From Bacilli bacterium (lineage in GTDB: Bacteria; Bacillota; Bacilli; RF39; UBA660): a stretch of DNA of 64,000 nucleotides. Shown piece by piece: positions 43,613 through 52,378 of the stretch; positions within the stretch are counted from its first letter, which is position 1, and every line of letters starts with the position of its first letter. The translations under genes were made by a program, and so were the position numbers. The stretch lies in the NCBI GenBank assembly GCA_017525855.1, contig JAFXSE010000026.1, positions 62,001 through 126,000 on the forward strand, read 5' to 3'. The notes below the pieces were generated by a model. That model did no database searches. It was not told the origin of the DNA and saw only the letters and a program-made list of their open reading frames with translations.

Positions 43613-44671
43613 ATGAAAAAAATTAAATTAATAATTGCAATTATAATTGCCATAGTAACTATAGTATTTATATATAATGATGACTTTCTATATAAAGAAG
43701 AAATAATGAAAATAACGCATATTGAAACTATTAATATAGAAAAAGAAACTAATGATTTAGGAATTGAAGAAGAATACTATAATCTAAGTATTAAAGGTAT
43801 TATAACTAATGGTAAAAATAAAGGAAAATATAAAACTGTAACATATGAAGATACATATTCTCAAGTAGTTACTGATAGATATAGAATTCATGATAAAGTA
43901 TTCATTAAAAATAGTAATATAGAAGGATTAAAAAGAGATGTTTATATAGCAATATTAGTAGTAGTTTTTATATTATTAATATATATAGTAGGAAAGAAAG
44001 AAGGTTTACTATCCATATGTAGTGTAATTCTAAACTTAATAATTTTCTATATTGGTCTAGATTTATATTTTAGAGGTATTAATATCTTATTTATTTGTAT
44101 TATAGAATCGCTTATTTTTTCTGCTTTATCACTTTTTATAGCTGGAGGAATAAATAAAAAAACAGTATCAGCAATCATATCAGTAGTAATATCTACATTG
44201 ATCATCCTTTCAGGACTTTTAATAATAGTTAAAACAACAAATTATAAAGGTATAAACTTTAATGAACTTAGTTTCTTAACAGTACCTCCAGAAGATATTA
44301 TTCTTCCTGAACTTTTAATTGGAATGTTAGGAGCGGTAATGGATGTTGCAATTACAATCTCATCGTCGATAGATGAACTAATAGAAAAAGACAAAAAAAT
44401 AAGTACAAAGAATTTAAAAAAGTCTTCTAAACAAATTGGTAAAGATATTATGAGTACCATGACTAATGTTTTATTTTTCACATACTTATGTAGTGGATTA
44501 CCAATATTTGTATTAGCTATTAGAAATGGCTTTTCAATGTATAATTATATAACAACTAACTTTTCATTAGAACTTACTAGATTCCTAGTAGGAAGTATTG
44601 GTATAATTATGACTATTCCAATAACTACCTATATTTCAATAAAAGTATTTAGAAGAGGTGAGCATCAATGA
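43613..44671 (+). CDS. YibE/F-family membrane protein 1
   Basis: 352-aa membrane protein of the YibE/F family. An N-terminal helix and a short external domain (about 30-110, with VTYEDTYSQVVTDRYRIHDKVFI) are followed by about seven helices. The family motif region is GMLGAVMDVAITISSSIDEL, DIMSTMTNVLFFTYLCSGLP. It corresponds to the longer, YibE-like partner. It ends in TGA and overlaps the second gene by 4 bases. The function is unknown; a small-molecule or metal transport role has been suggested for the family. Confidence 0.85.
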   Translation: MKKIKLIIAIIIAIVTIVFIYNDDFLYKEEIMKITHIETINIEKETNDLGIEEEYYNLSIKGIITNGKNKGKYKTVTYEDTYSQVVTDRYRIHDKVFIKNSNIEGLKRDVYIAILVVVFILLIYIVGKKEGLLSICSVILNLIIFYIGLDLYFRGINILFICIIESLIFSALSLFIAGGINKKTVSAIISVVISTLIILSGLLIIVKTTNYKGINFNELSFLTVPPEDIILPELLIGMLGAVMDVAITISSSIDELIEKDKKISTKNLKKSSKQIGKDIMSTMTNVLFFTYLCSGLPIFVLAIRNGFSMYNYITTNFSLELTRFLVGSIGIIMTIPITTYISIKVFRRGEHQ

Positions 44672-45426
44672 ATATCATTCTAATAATAATACTATTTCTT
44701 TTAATGATATATATAGATAAAAAAAGGGGAATTAAATTATTTATATCTCTATTCTTAAATTTTATCATTTTGATGATACTATTTTACTTAATTTCTTTAG
44801 GTATAAATCCAATAATTACATCCCTAATTGGTTGTTTTATCATAAGTTATATTATTTTATACTTTGTTAATGGAGAAAATGTAAAAACAAAATCATCATT
44901 AAAATCAATTTTCTTAGTCCTTTTAATTCTTGCTATACTCATATTTATTATGACTAAATTATCACGCATTGCAGGTTTTGGCTATGAGTCTTATGAAGAA
45001 ATTAACATGTTTTCGTATAATGTTAGAATAGACTTTGAAAATATAGCTATCTCAATTATTTTAATTAGTCTAATAGGAGCAACAACAGATTCATCAATTG
45101 CTATATCTAGTGCTTTATATGAAGTATATGAAAACAACAAAGGTTTGTCCAAAAAAGAATTGTTCTTATCAGGAATAAGTATAGGAAAAGATATACTATG
45201 TACTACAACAAATACATTATTATTTGCCTTCTTAAGTGAGTTTATGACGTTAGTTATTTGGTATTATAAAGGAAACTATGGCCTCTTAGATATAATAAAT
45301 TCTAAGACTTTTTCTCAAGAGTTTATTAGAATACTATTTAGTGCAATAGGATGTGTGCTTGTAATACCTATAACATCATATATAACTACAAAATCAATTT
45401 TAAATAAAAAGAAAAAAGTAAACTAA
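44668..45426 (+). CDS. YibE/F-family membrane protein 2
   Basis: 252-aa membrane protein, the shorter YibF-like partner of the preceding gene. It has about seven helices with IGATTDSSIAISSALYEVYEN and GKDILCTTTNTLLFAFLSEF, equivalent to the motif in protein 1. The overlapping start (caATGA) indicates coupling, so the two probably form one complex (inference). Confidence 0.85.
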   Translation: MNIILIIILFLLMIYIDKKRGIKLFISLFLNFIILMILFYLISLGINPIITSLIGCFIISYIILYFVNGENVKTKSSLKSIFLVLLILAILIFIMTKLSRIAGFGYESYEEINMFSYNVRIDFENIAISIILISLIGATTDSSIAISSALYEVYENNKGLSKKELFLSGISIGKDILCTTTNTLLFAFLSEFMTLVIWYYKGNYGLLDIINSKTFSQEFIRILFSAIGCVLVIPITSYITTKSILNKKKKVN

Positions 45427-45449
45427 AATAAATAGTTTACTTTTTATTT
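45412..45449. terminator. Bidirectional terminator between convergent genes
   Basis: AAAAAGTAAACT / AGTTTACTTTTT stem with flanking A and T runs, shared by the YibE/F pair and the minus-strand ATPase. Confidence 0.87.
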
Positions 45450-46931
45450 AAATAATTTATTTATAAACTTTCTAGTAAGAGTACCAACACCTGTAGTAAC
45501 CATTCTATCTATAGCTTTTTCAGTAGTTGATTTTCCACGACGAGTAGAAGTCTTTTGTTTTTCTTTTTCACGAGCTAACTTTTCTTCAAGTTTCTTTTTC
45601 TCTTCTTCTTCTTTAATTAACTGTTTCTCTTTTTCCTCTTGCTGTTTAACACTTTGAACTTGTTCAAAAGCTGAACTATCATCAACACTTACTTTATATT
45701 TATTATATAACTCATTATTTCTAATAAAAACCTCACGTGTAATATCATCAATTGTACCCATAAAACTTTGTGGTGGTAGAATAGTTACACGATCAACTAT
45801 ATTAGGCTCTCCTTTTTCATTTAAAAATGAAACAATGGCTTCACCAGTTCCTAAAGAAAGAATAACCTCAGCTGTATCAAAACTACTATTTGATCTATAA
45901 GAATCAGCAATAGCTTTAATATTCTTTTGTTCACTTGGTGTGTATGCTCTTAATGAATGTTGAATCTTATTACTTAATTGAGATAATATTTCATCAGGTA
46001 TATCTTTAGGAGACTGAGAAATAAAGAATAAACTAACACCTTTAGATCTTATTAATTTAACTACTTGAGTAACATATTTGATCATATATGAAGGCATATC
46101 ACTAAATAGAAGGTGAGCCTCATCAAAGAAGAATACAAGTTTAGGTTTTTCAACATCACCAAGTTCTGGAAGTTTAGTATTAAGTTCATTTAAAAGCCAT
46201 AATAAGAAAGAAGCATATAAAGTAGGCTTTTGAAATAATTTAGTAGCATCTAATACATTAATAATTCCGTTACCTGTGTTAGGATCAAATTTTATTAAAT
46301 CATTTATTGATAAATTTGGTTCACCAAAGAAATCATTTCCAGCTTGTTCTTCTAACACTAATAGACTTCTTTGAATAGAGCCTATACTTTGACTTGATAT
46401 ATTACCATAAGAAGTAGTAAATTCACCTCTATTATCACCAACATATTGAAGAACTGACTTTAGATCTTTTAAATCAACAAGTTTTAAACCTTTATCACTA
46501 GCAACCTTAAAAACAATGTTTAAAACACCTTCTTGAGTTTCATTAAGACCAAGCATACGAGACATAATCATGTAACCAATATCTTCAATACGAGCTCTAA
46601 CAGGAATACCTTTATCACCATATACATCCCAAAAAGTAGTACTAAAATCTCTAAAATTGAAATTTTCTATTCCAATATTTTTAAGTCTTTCTTGTATTTT
46701 TTCTGTATTATCCCCAACTTTACACATACCTGCAAGATCACCCTTAACATCTGCTAAAAAAACAGGACAACCAAGACTACTAAAAGACTCTGCTAAAACT
46801 TTCAAAGTAATAGTTTTACCACTACCACTAGCTCCAGTTATTAATCCATGACGACATGCCATATTTGGGAGTATAAAATATTCTTCTAAATCTTTATTTT
46901 TACCAACTAAAATTTTATTATCTTTTAACAT
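45444..46931 (-). CDS. HerA-like ATPase, DUF853 family
   Basis: 495-aa cytosolic ATPase of the HerA/FtsK-like superfamily (DUF853, YjgR). The Walker A is ITGASGSGKTITLKVLAESF near the start, FLADVKGDLAGM follows, Walker B is KLVFFFDEAHLLF in the middle, and sensor-like segments VSLFFISQSPKDIPDEIL and LSNKIQHSLRAYTPSEQ are clear. A charged Lys/Glu helix (about 435-470) precedes a basic C-terminus. The ATG at 46931 is preferred because GGAGGG lies between it and an upstream ATG at 46943. DUF853 proteins are implicated in DNA transactions, but the role is unproven. Confidence 0.9.
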   Translation of the reverse strand: MLKDNKILVGKNKDLEEYFILPNMACRHGLITGASGSGKTITLKVLAESFSSLGCPVFLADVKGDLAGMCKVGDNTEKIQERLKNIGIENFNFRDFSTTFWDVYGDKGIPVRARIEDIGYMIMSRMLGLNETQEGVLNIVFKVASDKGLKLVDLKDLKSVLQYVGDNRGEFTTSYGNISSQSIGSIQRSLLVLEEQAGNDFFGEPNLSINDLIKFDPNTGNGIINVLDATKLFQKPTLYASFLLWLLNELNTKLPELGDVEKPKLVFFFDEAHLLFSDMPSYMIKYVTQVVKLIRSKGVSLFFISQSPKDIPDEILSQLSNKIQHSLRAYTPSEQKNIKAIADSYRSNSSFDTAEVILSLGTGEAIVSFLNEKGEPNIVDRVTILPPQSFMGTIDDITREVFIRNNELYNKYKVSVDDSSAFEQVQSVKQQEEKEKQLIKEEEEKKKLEEKLAREKEKQKTSTRRGKSTTEKAIDRMVTTGVGTLTRKFINKLFK

Positions 46932-47052
46932 AATTCCCTCCATTTATTTAGATTATAACAGATTTTTTTATATGCTTCTATAATTTTATTGTTTTTATAC
47001 CAAATCTCTAAAATATAAAATTGTATAATACTTGTAAAGAAATAGAAATTAT

Positions 47053-47081
47053 TTGTTTCTATTAATATTTTTTGATATACT
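47053..47081 (+). promoter_or_regulatory. Promoter for the anchored unknown protein
   Basis: TTGTTT (47053-47058), 17-base spacer, extended -10 TG-a-TATACT (47073-47081). Confidence 0.62.
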
Positions 47082-47102
47082 CTTAGTATAGAGGTAAGAT
47101 AT

Positions 47103-48368
47103 ATGAAACGAGTAATGGCAATAATAATAGTACTTTTTCTATTTTGTATAGTATATGAATTTGGAGTACTATTATTTATAAAAAAATATGACTATAGTTA
47201 CACTTTCACAAAAGATAATAAAAAATACAAAATAGAAGAAATATATAATTATTCCAATAAAGAACACTTATACACTATAAAAGTGAATGTAGATAAAGAT
47301 ACTTTTATATATTTAGTTAATCATAATTTTCGCAAAGAAAAAGAAATAATTGAAGATCTATTAGTCTATAAAGAGAATAATCTAAATTGTATTTTTCCAA
47401 TATTTAAAGATAATGTTTTAAGTAACATACAGTGTAGTGATAATAACCATAAATTATATAGTTATGATTATTTATTACAACAAAATGATGAGAGAGTTTT
47501 AAAAATCAAAAATGAAATAGAGAAAAATGGTTATAGTATTCATTCTTGGAAAGAAACTAACAATGAAACAAAAGATTTAAACGCTATTGGTACAACGCTT
47601 TCATATTATACTGACTTTATTCCAAATTATAATGTTGTTGTCTGGAATTACAAAGGTGTATTTTCTATTAATAAAAAAGAAACAAAAGTAAACCAGTTCT
47701 TAAATTTTGATGTGTATGATTCAAAGTATTTAACATTAACTAATAGTAATATGTATATTATGAATGCAGAAGAAATTGAGCCATCATTTGATAAAATATA
47801 TATAGTTAATTTAAATGATGGTAAACAAAAAAGTATTGATGTCCTAGATTCATCAGTATCTACTAATAGTTATTTTAATGGAGTTTATCAAGATGACATT
47901 TATTTTATCGATTCAAATAGTAATACTCAATATAAAATTAATAGCAAAGAACAAAAATTAAAAGTAACAAGTAAACAAAACAAAGTTAAATATTATGATG
48001 GTAAAAAACTAATTGATAAAGAAGTATCAAGTATTTCAAATAGTAATATTATATTTTACAGTAATGCTGTTAATGAAAAAATTACAAAAGAGTATAATAC
48101 TACGGATATAAGAAAAAGTAATAATCATTATTATTTTAAAACAAATAATGGTAATATCTATATGTGCTTAAATAAAAAATATAATAACCCAATTTTGCTA
48201 TTTAATAATTTAGACTTTAAAGAATGGAGTGTAGTAGATGATACTATTTTTGGAATCGTAGGAAACACTTTATATGCATATAATCCTAAATATGGATTAA
48301 AACCAATAATTATATATAATGAGTTTTATTATCACACAAAAAATATGTATGGAGCTATAAGAAAATAA
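47103..48368 (+). CDS. Unknown membrane-anchored extracytoplasmic protein
   Basis: I do not recognise this 421-aa protein. One N-terminal membrane helix (VMAIIIVLFLFCIVYEFGVLLFI) is followed by an external region rich in Asn, Lys and Tyr. The second half has repeated short strand patterns such as NYNVVVWNYKGVFSIN, DSKYLTLTNSNMYIMN, DDIYFIDSNSNTQYKIN, NHYYFKTNNGNIYMCL and DTIFGIVGNTLYAYN, which suggest a beta-propeller of about five or six blades (inference). It is the first gene of a possible unit with the LysM gene 44 bases downstream. No catalytic motif is seen. Confidence 0.6.
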   Translation: MKRVMAIIIVLFLFCIVYEFGVLLFIKKYDYSYTFTKDNKKYKIEEIYNYSNKEHLYTIKVNVDKDTFIYLVNHNFRKEKEIIEDLLVYKENNLNCIFPIFKDNVLSNIQCSDNNHKLYSYDYLLQQNDERVLKIKNEIEKNGYSIHSWKETNNETKDLNAIGTTLSYYTDFIPNYNVVVWNYKGVFSINKKETKVNQFLNFDVYDSKYLTLTNSNMYIMNAEEIEPSFDKIYIVNLNDGKQKSIDVLDSSVSTNSYFNGVYQDDIYFIDSNSNTQYKINSKEQKLKVTSKQNKVKYYDGKKLIDKEVSSISNSNIIFYSNAVNEKITKEYNTTDIRKSNNHYYFKTNNGNIYMCLNKKYNNPILLFNNLDFKEWSVVDDTIFGIVGNTLYAYNPKYGLKPIIIYNEFYYHTKNMYGAIRK

Positions 48369-48373
48369 TAATT

Positions 48374-48414
48374 AATCCTTCTCTATCATAATATTAGGTA
48401 GGAGGGATTTTTTT
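48374..48414 (+). terminator. Terminator-like hairpin containing the LysM ribosome site
   Basis: AATCCTTCT (48374-48382) pairs with GGAGGGATT (48401-48409), with two G-U pairs, followed by a run of T that runs into the TTG start at 48413. The ribosome site GGAGGG is in the 3' arm. Confidence 0.6.
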
Positions 48415-48793
48415 GTATAATTATTATGTAGTTCAAAGAGGAGATACACTATACTCAATAGCAAATATGTTTAATACTACTGTATATCAACTAAGACTTA
48501 TAAACAATTTTTTAAATAATAAAGTTTTGGAAATAGGAGAAGTTTTATTAGTTCCAACAAATAATATCAGCAGTAATCAAAATATGAGTAACATGATACC
48601 AAATAATAATGAAAATTTATTTGATAATTATGTTGTTGAAAAAGGAGATAGTATTTATAGTATTAGTTCCAAATATGATGTATCAAGTAATGTATTAATG
48701 TATTTAAATGGTCTAAACAACTCATTTTTACGACCAGGCCAAGTACTAATTGTTCCTAAAAGACAAGTATCTGTTTTCATAACAAGAGAATGA
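48413..48793 (+). CDS. LysM-domain protein, third LysM cut by TGA
   Basis: The 126-aa product starts at a TTG after AGGTAGGAGGG and consists of two LysM domains: YYVVQRGDTLYSIANMFNTT (1-45) and YVVEKGDSIYSISSKYDVSS (about 72-117), joined by an Asn-rich linker. LysM binds N-acetylglucosamine polymers. There is no signal peptide, as in small YgaU/SafA-like proteins. The frame closes at TGA 48791, but the same frame continues to TAA 48905 with DSIQSILNEKQIDIRDLLN and LPNQVLIYRSN, a third LysM in which the TGA occupies the Gly of the GDS motif. A terminator begins at 48899, at the end of this longer frame. The gene is thus probably truncated by a GGA-to-TGA change, or the assembly has an error. 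Confidence 0.8.
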   Translation: MYNYYVVQRGDTLYSIANMFNTTVYQLRLINNFLNNKVLEIGEVLLVPTNNISSNQNMSNMIPNNNENLFDNYVVEKGDSIYSISSKYDVSSNVLMYLNGLNNSFLRPGQVLIVPKRQVSVFITRE

Positions 48794-48898
48794 GATAGTA
48801 TTCAAAGTATATTAAATGAAAAACAAATTGATATAAGAGATTTACTAAATTACAATAATAATATTTATTTATTACCTAATCAAGTTTTAATTTATAGA

Positions 48899-48919
48899 AG
48901 CAATTAATTGCTTTTTTTC
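48899..48919 (+). terminator. Terminator after the extended LysM frame
   Basis: AGCAA-ttaa-TTGCT followed by seven T; the TAA of the extended LysM frame is in the loop. Confidence 0.7.
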
Positions 48920-48931
48920 TTTTATTATTTA

Positions 48932-48940
48932 TGTTAAAAT
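48932..48940 (+). promoter_or_regulatory. Extended -10 for the Cys-rich gene
   Basis: TG-t-TAAAAT, 18 bases before the upstream ATG; no clear -35. Confidence 0.45.
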
Positions 48941-48958
48941 TAACTTATGGTGGTACAA

Positions 48959-49528
48959 ATGGATATATATTTAGAAAATGATACATCTTTTTATAAACAA
49001 ATAAAAAAGTATATAAAAAAGGATAATATTATTCATCTTAAATATAATAATTATGATATTGTTGATGATTCTTTAATTGATAATTTTAAAGATCAAGATT
49101 TAAAGTTTAAAATATATTCGATTTGCGCTATTAATATTAAAGATATAGAAAAGAGATATTCATATATTTATGATATTGTATGTGATTATTTAGATAATTT
49201 ATTTCTTGAAAAAAACTTATGTGATTTTAAAGAAAATAGATGCATATCTGTAAGAAATTCTTCTCATTGTAAAGAATCACTAAATGGTTGTTGCTATGGT
49301 AGAAAAAGAGGACTATGTAAAAATTTTAAAAATGGAAAATGTAGTATTAAATCATTATCTTGTAAACTATTTACTTGTAGATATTTAAAAAAGAATAGAA
49401 TAAAAATTAAAGTTAATGATATTGTCCTTCTAAAATACTTCTTTAATAACAAACAAAAATTTATATTAGATACATCTATATTCAAAGATAAAAATGAAAT
49501 TATAGATTTACTAATGAAAAATAAATAG
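48959..49528 (+). CDS. Unknown Cys-rich protein, putative metal or Fe-S binding
   Basis: I do not recognise this 189-aa protein. The N-terminal half is charged and helical; the middle (about 95-145) holds ten cysteines in a run: CDFKENRC, SSHC, NGCC, GLCKNF, GKCSI, LSCKLFTC. This spacing looks like a zinc- or iron-sulfur-binding module, somewhat like YkgJ-type cysteine clusters, but no exact family is assigned. No signal peptide is present. The ATG at 48959 follows GGTGG; ATG 48947 is in frame but upstream of that site. It is followed 9 bases later by another unknown gene. Confidence 0.6.
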   Translation: MDIYLENDTSFYKQIKKYIKKDNIIHLKYNNYDIVDDSLIDNFKDQDLKFKIYSICAINIKDIEKRYSYIYDIVCDYLDNLFLEKNLCDFKENRCISVRNSSHCKESLNGCCYGRKRGLCKNFKNGKCSIKSLSCKLFTCRYLKKNRIKIKVNDIVLLKYFFNNKQKFILDTSIFKDKNEIIDLLMKNK

Positions 49529-49537
49529 GAGAGAATT

Positions 49538-50152
49538 ATGAATAAAAGTGAATTATTAAAATTAAAAGAAAAATTATTAAAAAGTGAAACATACTGTTTA
49601 GTAGACATTTTTGGTAATGAAGATGGCTATATAAATTTAGAATTAATAGATAATACAAAACTATTAAAAGAAAACATTGAAGGTGCTCATAGAGAAGATA
49701 GTGAAGATGTAGCAGTTAGATACTTTGAAAAAGCATGTGAAAACTTTATTAGAACAATGGCAACTAATAATATTTCTTATGATCAAATTGAAGTAGATAT
49801 ATCACCTTTGTTCTATATAAAATCAAGTGCTATTGATCAAAAAGCAACTGAAGAGGGTGACATTTTAGAAAGTGATTTTCAAGCTCATGATTTACTAGAT
49901 GACATGATAGTTACAAACTTTGCTTTTTGTGCTTTAGAAAATGGAAAAAGAGTAGAAACAGATAGTATTAATCATTACACAGATAAACTATTAACACCAC
50001 AATTTACATTAAAATATAGCACTTTTGTAGATAAAATGAGTAACAAAGATTTTGATTTAGATACAATAAGTTTTAAAGACGTAGTAGAATCAAGAAAAAA
50101 TGGTAAAAGCTTAAAAATAACAATAGATTTCACAAATAAAAAACAATTATAA
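49538..50152 (+). CDS. Unknown 204-aa soluble protein
   Basis: I do not recognise this gene. The protein is acidic, with no membrane segment or signal. Notable stretches are YCLVDIFGNEDGYINLELI, GAHREDSEDVAVRYFEKAC and FQAHDLLDDMIVTNFAFCAL. GGAGAG precedes the ATG. It is 9 bases after the Cys-rich gene and ends at the first copy of a duplicated terminator block, so those two genes probably form one transcript. Confidence 0.55.
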   Translation: MNKSELLKLKEKLLKSETYCLVDIFGNEDGYINLELIDNTKLLKENIEGAHREDSEDVAVRYFEKACENFIRTMATNNISYDQIEVDISPLFYIKSSAIDQKATEEGDILESDFQAHDLLDDMIVTNFAFCALENGKRVETDSINHYTDKLLTPQFTLKYSTFVDKMSNKDFDLDTISFKDVVESRKNGKSLKITIDFTNKKQL

Positions 50153-50194
50153 AAAACTCAAACAATTAAGTTTGAGTTTTATTTTTTTATGGAG
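50149..50194 (+). repeat. Duplicated terminator block, copy 1
   Basis: CTCAAAC / GTTTGAG hairpin, T run and trailing ATGGAG. Identical to 52326-52372 except for one A in a homopolymer. It acts as terminator for the 204-aa gene. Confidence 0.9.
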
Positions 50195-50228
50195 TAATAG
50201 ATAAGACAAATTAAAACTATCATTATAT

Positions 50229-50247
50229 AAGTTAACACAACTAACTT
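50229..50247. promoter_or_regulatory. Inverted repeat upstream of the coiled-coil gene pair
   Basis: AAGTTA / TAACTT separated by 7 bases, 35 bases after the repeat block; a similar element lies at 52379-52400. Confidence 0.4.
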
Positions 50248-50284
50248 CTATAAATATATAAAAGTCCAAAATAGAATCAAAAAA

Positions 50285-50312
50285 TAGACAAAAAAAATAT
50301 ATATGATATAAT
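50285..50312 (+). promoter_or_regulatory. Promoter for the 47-aa and 544-aa genes
   Basis: TAGACA (50285-50290), 16-base spacer, extended -10 TG-a-TATAAT (50304-50312). Confidence 0.65.
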
Positions 50313-50392
50313 TATTACATAAGATTTGTGAACAAAGCTTTATTTGAATGATGAACTATATGATGTTGAAATATGAAAGGGATGAAATTAAT

Positions 50393-50536
50393 ATGAATGG
50401 AACAACTGATAACAAAAGTTTAGAAAAAATCTTATCTTTAAATAAAGAAGAATTAGAAAGAATATTCTCACAATTATCAATGGAGGAAATTGAAGATTTA
50501 TTAAACAAGTTAAATGAGGTGAACAAAAATGACTAA
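50393..50536 (+). CDS. Small helical protein, 47 aa
   Basis: A short protein from ATG 50393 with a strongly amphipathic, charged sequence: KSLEKILSLNKEELERIFSQ followed by LSMEEIEDLLNKLNEV. It overlaps the 544-aa coiled-coil gene by 8 bases, and the ribosome site of that gene (GAGGTGA) is inside its end. This suggests translational coupling and a shared role. Longer in-frame starts exist from 50348 but lack a ribosome site. No homologue is recognised. Confidence 0.55.
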   Translation: MNGTTDNKSLEKILSLNKEELERIFSQLSMEEIEDLLNKLNEVNKND

Positions 50537-52163
50537 AGAAGAATTTTTATCAATGCTTAATAATGAACTTGAAAATTTAGAAAAAGATTATCAAACAGCA
50601 CTAGAAAGAGTTAACTATTTTAAAGCGGTAAATTCTAGAAGCAAGGAATTTCAACAAGCAGAATATCAATTAAAAATGGTTGAACAAAAAATTGTTAGGT
50701 TGCGAAACTTTCTAACTCTACCTGCATATGCAAGAATACAAGCAATGTCAGAAGCTGAAATAGAAGAATATAAAAAAGGTAAAATAGAAGAATTAGAACT
50801 AAAAATTAAGGAAATTCAAGCAAGAGAAGAACAAGAAAAAGAAAAATTATCTCAATTAAAAGCAGAACAAGACCAACTTGTAGCTCAATTTGGTAGCCTT
50901 TCTGGAAGAGAAAGAGAAATAGCTATTTCTAAAGGACAACAACTTAGTGTCGACTTAACCAGATATGATGTTAATAATCAATGGGGTGTATTTGCTAATA
51001 TTAAAAGAGAAATAGATAAAGTTAGAAAACAACAAGAACAAATCAAGGCAATGACACCACAAGAAATTAAACAACAATTATCTTCAGAAATACCAGGAAG
51101 CTATAATTTGGCTCAAAAAGTAGAATGGGCAAGAAAACCTATTGATGCATTTAAAGAACTTGAAGCATCAATTGCACAAGATCCAGAAAAAGCACAACAA
51201 ATGGCAACTTTGTTAACATATTATAGAAGATTATCTGATGAACAAAGTCAAATTAAATGTATCATGTATATATCTTTATGGAATCAATTACCTAGAATGT
51301 TAAAGACGAGATTAAATACATCTGCTTACCACGATCCCAAATCAATGAAGTTTGAATCAAGAAATCCAGATAAATCAATGGAGATTATTCAAGAATTTGA
51401 AGGATCTTTCGAACAAGCAAGAACAGTTTTTAACGAACAATTTACAGAACAAAAATTATCAAAATTAGTTGGTAGAGAACATGGTATTAATAGTTCAGAA
51501 GTTGATATAGAATTTTTGCAACAACATACTGATAAACTACCTAATGGTGAATTAGAACTCCTACAAAGTTTAGTTGAGCAAAGAGATAAACTATCAAAGA
51601 AAATCATTAAAACCAGAAATACAAAAAGTGACATTGCAAATTTAAATAGTAGAATAAAAGAAGAACAATCTAAAATATATAAAGAGATAATTGGATGGTA
51701 TAATTCTCAAAATACAGATCTTTTAGGCATAAGCGGTGTTAGTTTCTATAGTTTAGAAGCATTACGAAATGGTTTAAAAAGAAGTAAAGAAGAAATTGAT
51801 CAATCCCACCAAGCAATATTTGAACTTAGGGAAACACTTAGAAAAGAAAAAGCAAAAATGGAACAGCAAAAACAAGCTTATGAAACTAAAAAAGCAGAAG
51901 TCACTCAACAAATTAGAGCTCTTGGCGGTGAAAGACATAAAGAAACTGACATACCTTATGTATATGACAGCGTTGATGATAATTTATACGAAATTGCAAG
52001 TGCTCAAAGTAATGTTTATGCAAGAAATGTTATAAATAGAGTTTTACAAGAAGCACAAAATCAGGCTGATAAAAGAGAAGCTGAATTATTACAAATGAAA
52101 CAAGAAACTCAGCCTAAGACCGAAACTGCTGAAGTTGAAGGTTCACATGACATCAAAATATAA
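50529..52163 (+). CDS. Unknown 544-aa coiled-coil protein
   Basis: I do not recognise this protein. It is soluble, Gln/Glu/Lys-rich, and predicted by eye to have long coiled coils at about 1-170 (for example KIKEIQAREEQEKEKLSQLK) and 340-480 (RETLRKEKAKMEQQKQAYET), with a more globular centre (about 195-320, GSYNLAQKVEWARKPIDAF and CIMYISLWNQLPRMLKTRL). The C-terminus is an acidic tail. No Walker motifs are present, so it is not an SMC-like ATPase. It is cotranscribed with the 47-aa gene and followed by a hairpin terminator. A cytoskeletal or scaffold role is possible but unproven. Confidence 0.65.
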   Translation: MTKEEFLSMLNNELENLEKDYQTALERVNYFKAVNSRSKEFQQAEYQLKMVEQKIVRLRNFLTLPAYARIQAMSEAEIEEYKKGKIEELELKIKEIQAREEQEKEKLSQLKAEQDQLVAQFGSLSGREREIAISKGQQLSVDLTRYDVNNQWGVFANIKREIDKVRKQQEQIKAMTPQEIKQQLSSEIPGSYNLAQKVEWARKPIDAFKELEASIAQDPEKAQQMATLLTYYRRLSDEQSQIKCIMYISLWNQLPRMLKTRLNTSAYHDPKSMKFESRNPDKSMEIIQEFEGSFEQARTVFNEQFTEQKLSKLVGREHGINSSEVDIEFLQQHTDKLPNGELELLQSLVEQRDKLSKKIIKTRNTKSDIANLNSRIKEEQSKIYKEIIGWYNSQNTDLLGISGVSFYSLEALRNGLKRSKEEIDQSHQAIFELRETLRKEKAKMEQQKQAYETKKAEVTQQIRALGGERHKETDIPYVYDSVDDNLYEIASAQSNVYARNVINRVLQEAQNQADKREAELLQMKQETQPKTETAEVEGSHDIKI

Positions 52164-52172
52164 GAATTAATA

Positions 52173-52212
52173 AAGACGGTAGCTTACAATTGATAAGCTT
52201 CCGCCTTTTTCT
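52173..52212 (+). terminator. Terminator after the 544-aa gene
   Basis: GACGGTAGCTTA / TAAGCTTCCGCC imperfect stem with T run. It closely resembles the element at 53926-53970. Confidence 0.7.
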
Positions 52213-52268
52213 TTATATTTTCCATCATTATAATAACTTTCAGCAAATTATTTCATTTTATCACTAAT
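52181..52268 (-). pseudogene. Decayed gene tail, copy 1 (minus strand)
   Basis: The minus strand reads ISDKMK, a TAA, then FAESYYNDGKYKEKGGSLSI; before it, after a frameshift, lies FNKEFKKLKRL. These parts align with the open minus-strand frame at 53938-54063 (FNKREIEKATKHL.., EMDESAEEFYTDKKEKDDGL). The stop and frameshift show decay. The 392-bp region 52164-52555 otherwise holds only the terminator, repeat block copy 2, an inverted repeat and a promoter. Confidence 0.45.
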
Positions 52269-52325
52269 CTTTTTAGTTTTTTAAATTCTTTATTAAAACC
52301 AAGATTAATACGTGGAGAAAGGTCT

Positions 52326-52372
52326 ATAAAAAAACTCAAACAATTAAGTTTGAGTTTTATTTTTTTATGGAG
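52326..52372 (+). repeat. Duplicated terminator block, copy 2
   Basis: Near-identical to 50149-50194. No gene ends here; the nearest upstream gene already has its own terminator at 52173, so this copy is an orphan left by duplication. Confidence 0.88.
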
Positions 52373-52378
52373 CGATTG

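Noticed and set aside
48791..48793. UGA read as an amino acid (mollicute Trp code or Gly code) to explain TGA-interrupted frames at 48791 and 9500
   Set aside because: ruvB, the licD-like gene, the flippase and the first YibE/F gene all end properly in TGA, some with ATGA overlaps, and Trp is coded by TGG in conserved positions.
50529..52163. Coiled-coil protein as SMC/RecN-like ATPase or phage tail protein
   Set aside because: No Walker A or ABC signature, and no phage genes nearby.
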